A stretch of DNA of 64,000 bases, from positions 53,888 to 117,887 of the forward strand of contig JAHHHR010000021.1 of assembly GCA_019359245.1 (NCBI GenBank), read 5' to 3'. The translations under genes and the position numbers were made by a program. The notes under the pieces were generated by a model. The model ran no database searches. It was not told where the DNA came from and worked only from the letters and a program-made list of their open reading frames with translations. Origin of the DNA: Nostoc desertorum CM1-VF14 (GTDB taxonomy: Bacteria; Cyanobacteriota; Cyanobacteriia; Cyanobacteriales; Nostocaceae). Position 1 is the stretch's first letter; each line of letters opens with the position of its first letter. Positions 33,781-42,135 of this stretch are shown here, one piece after another.

Positions 33781-35532
33781 ATGAGCGATCGCCATCTCAA
33801 ATTATTGTTAATCGACCAAGACCCGATTTTTCGTCTGGGATTACGGGTAGCTCTAGAAGCAATTCCTAGTCTAGAAGTAACAGGAGTAGTAGAAACTGAC
33901 ACTGCTGCCTTGCAGATTTTAGCAGAAATTGCCCAAGAAGACCCTAAACAGGTAAATTTGGTTGTTTTAGAATTCGGTAATGGTCGCTCTACCACCAGTC
34001 AGCAGCTAGGTTTACAATTCTGTCGGCAACTCAGAGCTTTGTACCCTAACTTGCCAATTTTACTCCTCAGTTCTATTCAAGAACAAGGATTGCTATTGGC
34101 TGCAAAATCTGTTGGTGTAAATGGCTATTGTCCTAAAGGCACACCGCTTACTGAGTTAGTCGCCGCTATGCAAGAAGTTGCAGATGGTGGTTCTTATTGG
34201 TTTCGGGAGATAGAAACAATTACAACTCCTAACTCTCCACTCCCAACTCTCCACTCCCCACTCCCTTTTTCCAAACTACGAAATAATTTACGTTTGTCAG
34301 GAATTAGTTACATCAATACTACCCTAGCCGCAGTAACAGCACAATTACAAGTTCCTGGATTACCAGTATTAGATCGGGCAATTCTAGCTGGACAGAGGCG
34401 AGAACTGCTAGCGGCTCGTTGGTTGTTAAATCGGTTGTTGGTTTCATTACAAGAAAGGCAAGAGGAAGATATTCCGGTTGCTGATCAGCCGCCTCTGCCT
34501 CCTTCGTTGAGTAGTGCCATTCAGCGAAGGCAAATGGTATCACCTTTACTTAGTCCAGGAGCGCTACAATCTGTCTTATTTGCATCTTGCATTACTAAAC
34601 TTCAATTTCCTTTACAAAATGTCACAGATGTTCCTTTAGAAATTGACATCTTTCGTGAAGAGAAAAAACGGGAATTACTTTATCTTATCCTGCAAAAATT
34701 GGCTAAACAGTTAGATGAACTGCGTGCTTCTCAAATCGAAATGGATCAATTATATGAGGTGAAATTTACCTTATTGCGCGATTTATGGCAATCAGCAATT
34801 ACAGATTTTTTTGGAAGGTTCTCTCGGATACAAATAGGAAATCAAAATATAGAAATTATTAATTTATTGCTGCAAAATACAAAAGTTGTGCAGAGAGATA
34901 TTCTCAATAACATTCCGCTAGTTGGTGATTTGTATTCTTATCTACTATTTCAAACAGAATTGAACATTGATAATACCTCCTATCCGGTAGTGAGCGCTGA
35001 AGCCAAGTCTCAAGCATTAATGATTTTAGAAAACTTGTTAATTCAAGTAGCGAATGGGGTAGTTCAACCACTGTTAAATTATTTAGCAGATGTAGAAGTG
35101 ATTAAGCAAAATTTATATGGACGCCAATTTATTTCCACAAGAGAGATTGAACGGTTTAGAAATGATTTATCGTGGAAATATAGGTTAAGAAATTATATAA
35201 GCGAGCCAAAAGCAGTTTTTGAAAGCCGTTATGATTTATTTGTCATTGCGCCTCGTGGTATTGCCAATAGTTCAGTTTATGCTCCTCGAAATCAGGAGTT
35301 AGTAAGACTTTCTAATATTCCTTTAGTAGTGACATTATTTTTAGAATTTAGTGATGCGATCGCACCGCGTTTAAAATCACTATTAGCTTTTGTAGGTAGC
35401 GGTATAGTTTTTATTCTTACCCAAATAATTGGTCGTGGTTTAGGTTTAATCGGTCGTGGTATTCTTCAAGGTATTGGTAGTGTTTCGTTAATAGAAAAAA
35501 ACTTGAGACGAAATAGCGATCGGACTAAGTGA
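33781..35532 (+). CDS. DUF3685 (Ycf55-like) protein with degenerate receiver domain
   Basis: A 583-residue protein. Residues 7-140 form a response-regulator receiver-like domain, with LLIDQD acidic residues (D12, D14), LLLSS and the conserved Lys119, but Glu at the phosphorylation site (LVVLEFGNG, E64) instead of Asp. The C-terminal two thirds matches the DUF3685/Ycf55 family of cyanobacteria and red-algal plastids; its function is unknown. A hydrophobic stretch near the end (GIVFILTQIIGRGLGLIGRGI) may bind membrane. Residues 148-164 (TTPNSPLPTLHSPLPFS) are encoded by a heptamer repeat (34222-34272) and form a short linker after the receiver. No sensor kinase is adjacent. Confidence 0.8.
   Translation: MSDRHLKLLLIDQDPIFRLGLRVALEAIPSLEVTGVVETDTAALQILAEIAQEDPKQVNLVVLEFGNGRSTTSQQLGLQFCRQLRALYPNLPILLLSSIQEQGLLLAAKSVGVNGYCPKGTPLTELVAAMQEVADGGSYWFREIETITTPNSPLPTLHSPLPFSKLRNNLRLSGISYINTTLAAVTAQLQVPGLPVLDRAILAGQRRELLAARWLLNRLLVSLQERQEEDIPVADQPPLPPSLSSAIQRRQMVSPLLSPGALQSVLFASCITKLQFPLQNVTDVPLEIDIFREEKKRELLYLILQKLAKQLDELRASQIEMDQLYEVKFTLLRDLWQSAITDFFGRFSRIQIGNQNIEIINLLLQNTKVVQRDILNNIPLVGDLYSYLLFQTELNIDNTSYPVVSAEAKSQALMILENLLIQVANGVVQPLLNYLADVEVIKQNLYGRQFISTREIERFRNDLSWKYRLRNYISEPKAVFESRYDLFVIAPRGIANSSVYAPRNQELVRLSNIPLVVTLFLEFSDAIAPRLKSLLAFVGSGIVFILTQIIGRGLGLIGRGILQGIGSVSLIEKNLRRNSDRTK
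34222..34272 (+). repeat. Heptamer array inside the DUF3685 gene
   Basis: CTCCACTCCCAACTCTCCACTCCCC is in frame and encodes a Pro/Ser/Leu-rich linker between receiver and DUF3685 parts. Confidence 0.75.
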
Positions 35533-35656
35533 AGGAGCAGGGAGTAGGAGCAGGGGCAGGGAGCAGGGAGCAGGGGGGACAAGAGGTGAGAACTTGAAAC
35601 AAGTCTTTCCCCTTGTCCCTAATGCCCAATGCCCCATGCCCAATGATAAATGACAA
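35533..35656. repeat. Heptamer arrays (GGAGCAG and TGACAAA types) upstream of the phytol kinase gene
   Basis: GGAGCAGGGAGTAGGAGCAG and AATGACAAATGACAAATG. The latter ends at, and includes, the predicted start codon of the next gene. Confidence 0.75.
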
Positions 35657-36364
35657 ATGACAAATGATTTTATCGGGCTTGCAATTTCTTATTTTTACGC
35701 GACTAGTCTGCTTGTCATTGGCGAGGGACTGCGTAGGCTTTTTGGCGTGAAGCCGGATTTGACCCGCAAAGTGATCCATGTTGGTGCAGGGATGTGGGTT
35801 TTCGGTGTCTTGCTGCTATTTAATCGGTGGGAAATCGGAATTATACCTTTTGCTACCTTTATCGGACTCAACTACCTGTTCTACCGCTACCGATTCATTG
35901 GCGCAATGGATACTCAGGATAGCTCTCCTGGTACGGTTTATTTCGCTATCTCAGTGACGCTGCTTTTCGGGCTACTGTGGCGGCCAGATGGACCAGTAGA
36001 CAGCGCCCCAATCGCTGTTGCTGGGATAATGGCGATGACTTGGGGGGATGCACTAGCAGCATTAATTGGTAGGCGCTTCGGGCAGCATAAATACCAAGTG
36101 GGAAATTCTGTGCGTTCTTGGGAAGGTTCGGCAGCAATGTTTGTGGCGAGTACAGTGGCTATTTTCTTGGTGCTGTTACTGCTACCTGGCTCGTCACTAA
36201 GTCCCCTAGCAAAACCTTTTAGTTTGGCATGGGCTTTATTCACTACAGTAATAACTGCTACTTTCGCTACCATAGCAGAGGCTGTCTCACCCCACGGTAC
36301 GGATAACCTCAGCGTGCCTCTAGTAGCTGCGGGGGTAGTTTGGATTATCATGCAGGGATTTTAA
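35657..36364 (+). CDS. Phytol/polyprenol kinase family protein (VTE5/SEC59-like)
   Basis: A 235-residue integral membrane protein with about seven hydrophobic segments. Conserved blocks are PDLTRKVIHVGAGMWVFG near the N-terminus, TWGDALAALIGRRFGQHKY in the middle and SWEGSAAMFVAST with the acidic motif, as in phytol kinase and dolichol kinase. Phytol kinase phosphorylates phytol released from chlorophyll for tocopherol and phytyl ester synthesis. The exact substrate (phytol, phytyl phosphate or farnesol) cannot be determined here. The ATG used lies in a TGACAAATG heptamer array, so the true start may be different, but the next conserved residues are close. Its stop overlaps the convergent next gene by 4 bp. 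Confidence 0.85.
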   Translation: MTNDFIGLAISYFYATSLLVIGEGLRRLFGVKPDLTRKVIHVGAGMWVFGVLLLFNRWEIGIIPFATFIGLNYLFYRYRFIGAMDTQDSSPGTVYFAISVTLLFGLLWRPDGPVDSAPIAVAGIMAMTWGDALAALIGRRFGQHKYQVGNSVRSWEGSAAMFVASTVAIFLVLLLLPGSSLSPLAKPFSLAWALFTTVITATFATIAEAVSPHGTDNLSVPLVAAGVVWIIMQGF

Positions 36365-37815
36365 AAATTCCAATCTCGGCGAAAATGGAAGAAGTTTTCT
36401 AAAAACTCTTGCAAAGCAATATTGCTATTTAACCTCTCCTTACTCCACTCTCTTGCTGTTTGTTCCAAAATTTCTGAGAAACTCGGATATACAGGAGATA
36501 GATTTGCTAAATCTTTGACTTTAATTTTTTGGGACAGTGCTAAGGCAATCAAATTAATCAACTCTCCAGCTTCTGCCCCGCATATCGAAGCTCCTAAAAT
36601 TTCGCCATTACGTAGCACAATTAATTTACACATACCAGTGATTTCGCCTCGGAGTTGGGCTGCTGCCACTGTTTTAAAATAATGTCGTAAAACTAAAATT
36701 TTGTCTCGACTAAATAGGCGTTTTGCCTGTGCCTCTGTCAAACCTACTTGCGCCACCATCGGCACAGAAAATATTGCCCAAGGAATGGAGCGATAATCTA
36801 CTTTTAACCTGGGGAAAAAAAGTGCATTATTCAGGGCAATTTTTGCTTCATAATTAGCAATATTGGCAAAGTCGTAACCACCAATTACATCACCACAGGC
36901 GTAAATGCGGTGGTTAGTGGTTTGCAGCTTATCATTCACTACTAAGCTACGCCGATGCCATTTCACACCTACCGTTGCCAAATTTAGGGATTCAAGATTC
37001 GGCTGTTGTCCAGTCGCCACTAAAATTTCATCAGTTTCAATGGCCTTATCCCCTGCTTGAATCCACTTTTTATCCTCAATTAGCCTTATCTGAGTTACTC
37101 GTTTATCGGTGAGGACGCGCACACCCTCCACTTCCAACTGTGCTTGAAGCAATATGCCTATCTCAGGGTCAATATTGGGTAAAACATAGGGATGCTTGAC
37201 TACCAGCGTCACACTACAACCAAAGCGTGCTAAAGTTTGAGCAATTTCAATGCTTTGGGGAATTCCGCCGATAATTACCCAATTTTTGCTTAAAGTCCCT
37301 CGCTGTAAGGATTGCCAAATATTAGATAGGGTTAGGTAACCAGTGGCTTGCAATCCTTCAATTTCTGGAATTTCTGGACGCGAACCACTGGCTAGCAAAT
37401 AGGTACGGGCGCGTAATAGGCGATTATTAACGGCAAAAGCCAGTTGAGGTGAAGATTGAAATTGACCACTGCCAACAATGACATCTACCCCCAACGCGGC
37501 TAGGGTGGCTGGAGAATGCTGTTCTTTGAGATTTGAGGCGACGCATTGAGCATACAGCATAGCTTCTTGCCATGCCATAGATATGTGGCATTCTTCTGAG
37601 GTATCAGTGTGTGTGGCATGAATACCAAAACTAGCGGCATCATTTAACTTCTGCGCCAGTTTACCGATTTCGGTAAGAGCATGATGATGAGTAAACCCAT
37701 AGTCTACTTTAGGTTCCACCAGGGCAACTGTAGCACGTAGTTGGGTTGCAGCAAGAGCAGCGTAGTATCCAGCAAGACTGCCGCCAATAATTACAACATC
37801 GTAGTCAATAGTCAT
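36361..37815 (-). CDS. Pyridine-nucleotide-disulfide-oxidoreductase-like flavoprotein lacking the redox cysteines
   Basis: A 484-residue two-dinucleotide-fold flavoprotein similar to dihydrolipoamide dehydrogenase or mercuric reductase. The FAD site is VVIIGGSLAGYYAALAATQL, the NAD site VIIGGIPQSIEIAQTLARFG, and the FAD/flavin end YACGDVIGGYDFANIA. But the usual CxxxxC redox disulfide is absent (the matching place reads YGFTHHHALTEIGK), and the C-terminal HPTxSE base is YPSFSE. So it should bind FAD and NAD(P)H yet cannot use the classic disulfide relay; its substrate is unknown. The start ATG immediately follows a (ATGACAA)n array. It overlaps the phytol kinase stop by 4 bp. Confidence 0.83.
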   Translation of the reverse strand: MTIDYDVVIIGGSLAGYYAALAATQLRATVALVEPKVDYGFTHHHALTEIGKLAQKLNDAASFGIHATHTDTSEECHISMAWQEAMLYAQCVASNLKEQHSPATLAALGVDVIVGSGQFQSSPQLAFAVNNRLLRARTYLLASGSRPEIPEIEGLQATGYLTLSNIWQSLQRGTLSKNWVIIGGIPQSIEIAQTLARFGCSVTLVVKHPYVLPNIDPEIGILLQAQLEVEGVRVLTDKRVTQIRLIEDKKWIQAGDKAIETDEILVATGQQPNLESLNLATVGVKWHRRSLVVNDKLQTTNHRIYACGDVIGGYDFANIANYEAKIALNNALFFPRLKVDYRSIPWAIFSVPMVAQVGLTEAQAKRLFSRDKILVLRHYFKTVAAAQLRGEITGMCKLIVLRNGEILGASICGAEAGELINLIALALSQKIKVKDLANLSPVYPSFSEILEQTAREWSKERLNSNIALQEFLENFFHFRRDWNF

Positions 37816-37835
37816 TTGTCATTTGTCATTTTTCA

Positions 37836-37935
37836 TTGGGAATGGGGCATGGGGCATTGGGCATGGCTGAAGAATTAATAGTTCTTCTTCCCCTGCTCCC
37901 CCTGCCTCCTCTGCTCCTCCTGCCTTCCCTACTCC
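37836..37935. repeat. Heptamer arrays upstream of the flavoprotein and downstream of cobD
   Basis: GGGAATGGGGCATGGGGCATTGGGC and CCCCTGCTCCCCCTGCCTCC, in the same style as the other arrays. Confidence 0.65.
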
Positions 37936-39023
37936 CTACTCAGCACTGAGTTTAACGCTGTTAGTAAGCGTTGGTTATCAGACTCTTCACGTATAGCAAC
38001 CCGGAAAAAGCGATCGCCTAGTTCTTTAAAACTAAGGCAATCGCGGATTAAAATCTGGTGATGTTTGAGTAATTGTTGCTGTAACTGCGAAGTAGACTCT
38101 TGGGACTCAACCAGTAAAAAGTTAGCAGCACTGACTTGGGGTTGTAATCCTGGTATTTCAGCCAAACCCTGAAAGAGTTGGTTTCGTGCAGGTGGTAGCC
38201 ATACCCAGGTTTGCTGCTGAAACTCCGTATCCTGGAGTGCCGCAATTGCCGCCGCCGCCGCTAGCGTGTTTACGGGCCAAGGGTCACGCCATAGCTGCCA
38301 TTTAGCTAGGCAGTCGGGGTGTGCGATCGCATATCCTAATCGCAGCCCCGGGAGACTGTAAAATTTCGTTAGCGATCGCAATATTACTAAATTTGCATAT
38401 TCCTGTACCACCGGAATCAAGCTTTGTTCATCATCGGGCGGCACAAAATCCATAAATGCTTCATCCACCACTACCAAAGCAAATTGCTCTAGGTAGGGCA
38501 AAATAGAGTCCCGTGAAAATATTTTTCCGGTTGGGTTGTGGGGATTATTCAGCAATAATCCGCAGTTAGTATTACCAAGCTCTAAGTGCTGGATACTGAG
38601 CAAAGCTTTTAACTCAGCATCCAGCATTCGTTGCTTAGAACCAATCAGGAAACACTCCAGCACATTAGCGTTATATGCAGCCAAGGTTCGGTAATAGTCA
38701 CCAAAGGCTGGAGTGATTAAAATTGTCGCGGCTAATTGAGCTAATTCTCTACCTACTAAAGTAAGTAATTCTGCGGAGCCGTTACCCGGCAGAATCCACT
38801 CAGGCGGCAGTTGATGGAAGTGACTGAGAGCTAGTCTCAGTTCACTATAGTTTGGGTCTGGATAGTGCTTAAGATTACCAAGTTGGGACTTAATAGCAGC
38901 GATCGCGCTGTTTGGAGGCCCCAACGGGCTGATGCTAGCAGAAAAATCCAGAATAGCATCAGGGGGACAGCCAGCCAGTGCTGCTGCCCAGGCTAAATTT
39001 CCCCCGTGTGCAGGTTGCCGCAT
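37929..39023 (-). CDS. cobD: Threonine-phosphate decarboxylase-like aminotransferase
   Basis: A 364-residue class I/II PLP enzyme. Features are MRQPAHGGNLAWAAALAG and ILDFSASISPLGPP at the start, LLNNPHNPTGKIF, VVDEAFMDF, and the PLP lysine in SLTKFYSLPGLRLGYA. CobD decarboxylates threonine phosphate to aminopropanol phosphate for the nucleotide loop of cobalamin. Histidinol-phosphate aminotransferase is the close alternative, but the N-terminal HGGN block is typical of CobD. The start ATG is only 1 nt past the T-tract of the hupB terminator, and no ribosome-binding site is seen, so it may be leaderless or depend on read-through. Confidence 0.9.
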   Translation of the reverse strand: MRQPAHGGNLAWAAALAGCPPDAILDFSASISPLGPPNSAIAAIKSQLGNLKHYPDPNYSELRLALSHFHQLPPEWILPGNGSAELLTLVGRELAQLAATILITPAFGDYYRTLAAYNANVLECFLIGSKQRMLDAELKALLSIQHLELGNTNCGLLLNNPHNPTGKIFSRDSILPYLEQFALVVVDEAFMDFVPPDDEQSLIPVVQEYANLVILRSLTKFYSLPGLRLGYAIAHPDCLAKWQLWRDPWPVNTLAAAAAIAALQDTEFQQQTWVWLPPARNQLFQGLAEIPGLQPQVSAANFLLVESQESTSQLQQQLLKHHQILIRDCLSFKELGDRFFRVAIREESDNQRLLTALNSVLSRE

Positions 39024-39024
39024 T

Positions 39025-39051
39025 AAAAAAGGGTTCCCGAAGACAGAACCT
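39025..39051 (-). terminator. Terminator-like hairpin between HU gene and cobD
   Basis: On the minus strand: stem AGGTTC/GAACCC (6 bp, one G-U), then CTTTTTT. It overlaps the HU stop codon, and cobD's ATG begins 2 nt after the T-run. Confidence 0.55.
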
Positions 39052-39334
39052 ATGCTTTTGGGGGTGCTACCTTTTCTCTAAACAGTTTCCCTGCCGAGAA
39101 GGCAGGAACTCTTGTCGCGGGAATTTCCATTTTTTCATTTGTTTTTGGGTTACGACCTTCACGGGCTTTACGTTCCCGTGATTCAAATGAGCCAAATCCC
39201 ACTAACGTTACCTTATCACCAGAGGAAACCGCTTCAATAATCGTTTCCAAAGCGGCAGTTAAGACTGCATCCGCTTGTTTCTTGGTAACACTAGCTTTTT
39301 CAGCTACGGCATCAACTAATTCACCTTTGTTCAT
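39050..39334 (-). CDS. hup: HU-family DNA-binding protein
   Basis: A 94-residue histone-like HU protein. The N-terminus (MNKGELVDAVAEKASVTKKQADAVL) and the beta-arm region (VGFGSFESRERKAREGRNPKT, IPATRVPAFSAGKLFR) match the family in full. HU bends and compacts DNA and helps in recombination and replication; in Anabaena the homologue is HanA. A clear CAGGAG Shine-Dalgarno sequence precedes the ATG, which suits a highly expressed gene. It is followed closely by cobD with a terminator between. Confidence 0.97.
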   Translation of the reverse strand: MNKGELVDAVAEKASVTKKQADAVLTAALETIIEAVSSGDKVTLVGFGSFESRERKAREGRNPKTNEKMEIPATRVPAFSAGKLFREKVAPPKA

Positions 39335-39823
39335 GTCAAACTCCTGAAGGTTTACTTGAGATTCTTTACGGATGCACCCTGGCGCATCTGTACTGAAATC
39401 TTTGTTCGCGGAAATACAAAAATCATCCTTTGGGAGTATTTTTACTCAAAACGGCTGTACATCCCATCGGCTCGACTTTTCAATGAATCATTCTAAGGTG
39501 TTGTAGCCTGATGTGGATAGATGAAAGCATTAATTTATATAGATTTCAGGATTTTTTGTAATTTTAGGGTACTTGTTTCACTAAAAACTACCCCAAAAGT
39601 AGGAAAAAGTACCTAGTAAAAACCGATATTGCGAAGGTAACAGGGGAGTGGGGAGGTGGGGCATGGTTAATATTTGTTGGGATTAATTACCAATGTTGAA
39701 GAGTTATGAAGTCCTTTACAAACGTTGTGCGATCCTCCTAAATATGACTGATGACTGATAATCGTTAATCGTTAACCGTCAACGATCATAAAGAATGTTT
39801 ATACAATTTAGGCGCGCATCAGC
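39335..39823. other. Intergenic region upstream of hup
   Basis: A 489-bp A/T-rich spacer with the hup promoter side. It contains a small hairpin GATGCACCCTGGCGCATC (about 39373-39390), a short GGGGAGTGGGGAGGTGGGGC array near 39644, and ATCGTTAATCGTTAACC repeats near 39760. No gene recognised. Confidence 0.55.
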
Positions 39824-40522
39824 TTAATCTATATCTCCAGAAGCGATCGCATCCAATTTCTCAGCATCAAGTATAATAATCGTTCCACCCCGACGATAGG
39901 CAATTACTGGCTTAAGACTTTTAATTAACCGCACACATTCTTCGTAAGTAATGCCGCTACTGCGAGCCATGCGGTAATAAGATAATTTAACTTTTAAACA
40001 CTCGCCTTGTGAAGTAGGTTCAGTTCCCGATTCAGCAGCAAAATATTGAATTAATCTGGCAAGGCGAACAATAGCTCTTTCAGAAACCAATCCGTGGACT
40101 ATTTCATGTAATTGCTGAATCCGACTGTTAAAAACCATCAGCATTCGTAATGCGATTTCAGGATTTTGCCCAATAGCTTTTAATAAAGCATCTCGCTCTA
40201 CAGTGAGAATCTCACAATCAGATTCAGCAGTCACAGTTGCCGGGGAAATACCATTTCCTAATAAAGCAGGAGCCGCAAAAATTTCCCCAGCAGCTAAAGC
40301 GCGAAGAATTGTTTCTTTCCCCGTTATTGCTGTTTTGGTAACTTGGATTGCTCCACTGACAACAGCATAGAGTTTTGCTGGTAAGCGATCGCCCTCATGC
40401 AGAATAATCTCTCCTTTGCGATGGCGCTGCACCTGAGTGTAAGGCTGCAAATTTACTTTGTCTGCTGTTTCTAAACCTGCAAACACAGTAATTTGCGAAA
40501 GTTGTTCTAGGGATGCCTGCAT
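39824..40522 (-). CDS. CRP/FNR-family transcriptional regulator
   Basis: The start is set at the ATG at 40522 (MQASLEQLSQITVFAGLE), 8 bp after the amidase stop; a longer frame would overlap the amidase gene. The 232-residue product has a cyclic-nucleotide-binding-type domain (residues about 15-120; GEIILHEGDRLPAKLYAVVSGAIQV) and a winged helix (YYRMARSSGITYEECVRLIKSLKPV). It has no FNR-type cysteine cluster, so the effector may be a nucleotide or small molecule, unknown here. It appears to be co-transcribed with the upstream amidase gene; the pair may be functionally linked. Confidence 0.88.
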   Translation of the reverse strand: MQASLEQLSQITVFAGLETADKVNLQPYTQVQRHRKGEIILHEGDRLPAKLYAVVSGAIQVTKTAITGKETILRALAAGEIFAAPALLGNGISPATVTAESDCEILTVERDALLKAIGQNPEIALRMLMVFNSRIQQLHEIVHGLVSERAIVRLARLIQYFAAESGTEPTSQGECLKVKLSYYRMARSSGITYEECVRLIKSLKPVIAYRRGGTIIILDAEKLDAIASGDID

Positions 40523-40530
40523 GATTAGCC

Positions 40531-41928
40531 CTATATGGCAAAGGCTGGACGATGATGAATCCAAGGGTTAGCTGCTTCTAATTGGGCTGCTAGGCTGATC
40601 AGTGTGGCTTCAGCAGCAGGCTTACCAATTAGCTGCACACTCATGGGCAAACCATTACTATCAAAACCTACAGGAATTGCGATCGCAGGTTGTCCAGTTG
40701 CATTTGCAGGCGGACAAGGGGCAACCCATTCAATAATGTTTTGGAATGTCTCTTCTGGACTCAGCGAAGCCCATTCCCCAACGCGGATAGGTGAATGTAG
40801 ATAAACTGGCAATACCAGAACATCCACGGTATCGAAAAAGGCTACAATTTGCCGTGCCACAATCTGCATTTGAGAAACTGCTTGCAGGTATTGGGCAACA
40901 GAACCTGTGCGGGCAAATAGCCAGCGATTCAATGGTTGTAAAGCTTCAACTGGAAGCCCTGACGCAGCGACTCCAGCTTGCCAAACGATTTGAAATGGTT
41001 CAACTAAACCGCTAAAATCTGGGCATTTCTGTTCAACGTGGTGGCCAAGTTGTTCTAATAACTGGACTGTTTGCCGAACACCTTGCTGACAGTTGGCATC
41101 AGCTTCTCCCAAAGGAGGAATGTTAACGTCAAAAGCAATCCGCAAAGCACCGAGTTTTGTCTGAGTGGCGGCGAGAAATGATGGTTCAGGATCTGGTAAC
41201 CAGTAAGGATCGCCTGTGACATAGCCAGATATGGTATCCAAAAAGGCAGCAGCATCAGCCACAGTCCGGGCGATCGGCCCGGTGGCAGCAATTCCAGCGA
41301 GGCGTTCGCCTACGGGTGCTTTGCTCACCCTGCCCCTGGATGGTTTGAGTCCCACCAAACTACAACAAGCCGCAGGCCCCCGAATTGAGCCACCGCCATC
41401 AGAACCCTGAGCGATCGCACACAATCCTGCTGCTACTGCCGCCGCCGCGCCACCACTGGAACCGCCAGGGGTGTATTCTAGATTCCACGGATTTCTAGCT
41501 GGGGGAAAACCCGTAGGTTCACTGTAAGGTAATGAACCTAATTCGGAAGTGGCTGTTTTACCGAGAATAGTAAATCCAGCTTGCTTAAGTCTTGCTACAA
41601 CTCCATCATCATAGTTAGGAATATTGTTTAGTAATGCTGGATTTCCATAAGTACAGGTAACACCTGCTACAGCATTTAGGTCTTTAATGGAAATCGGCAC
41701 CCCAAAAAATGGTGGTAATTCTGAGGTAGTTGTCAATAATTCTGTTTTAGCTTTGGCATCTGCGATCGCTAATTCTGCCGTCACCGTAAAATAACTTCCT
41801 AATTGGGGATTTAACTGCCCAATCCGTTCTAAATATATTTCCACTAACTCTAGCGGTGATACTTCCCGGCGATGAATTAACTGCGCCAACTCTAGTGCTG
41901 GGGTAAATGCTAAATCAACTTCATTCAT
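40531..41928 (-). CDS. Amidase-signature family amidase
   Basis: A 465-residue amidase related to GatA. The amidase signature is present: ISIKDLNAVAGVTCTYG (catalytic Lys), GGSSGGAAAAVAAGLCAIAQG and GSDGGGSIRGPAACC, supplying the Ser-cisSer-Lys triad. Such enzymes hydrolyse amides such as acetamide, indoleacetamide or peptide amides; substrate is not inferable. It is unlikely to be the GatCAB subunit itself because it is shorter and no gatB or gatC is near. A CRP-type regulator gene follows 8 bp after its stop. Confidence 0.88.
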   Translation of the reverse strand: MNEVDLAFTPALELAQLIHRREVSPLELVEIYLERIGQLNPQLGSYFTVTAELAIADAKAKTELLTTTSELPPFFGVPISIKDLNAVAGVTCTYGNPALLNNIPNYDDGVVARLKQAGFTILGKTATSELGSLPYSEPTGFPPARNPWNLEYTPGGSSGGAAAAVAAGLCAIAQGSDGGGSIRGPAACCSLVGLKPSRGRVSKAPVGERLAGIAATGPIARTVADAAAFLDTISGYVTGDPYWLPDPEPSFLAATQTKLGALRIAFDVNIPPLGEADANCQQGVRQTVQLLEQLGHHVEQKCPDFSGLVEPFQIVWQAGVAASGLPVEALQPLNRWLFARTGSVAQYLQAVSQMQIVARQIVAFFDTVDVLVLPVYLHSPIRVGEWASLSPEETFQNIIEWVAPCPPANATGQPAIAIPVGFDSNGLPMSVQLIGKPAAEATLISLAAQLEAANPWIHHRPAFAI

Positions 41929-42135
41929 AAGTTAGTGAATGGGTAGTTTTGGCTTTCTCTGGGATTTTTAACCTAAATTGTTACTTTAGCAGGATTTCTG
42001 GGAACTATATATTTTATGGCTCCTGACATCTGTCACTCAACTAGGATGCTCAGATGCAACAGGCGTGGTTACGTTCTTGCTTAAGCGATTTTAATTGTTT
42101 TGCAAAAACCTTCGACAAATCCCTAAGAGGTATTT

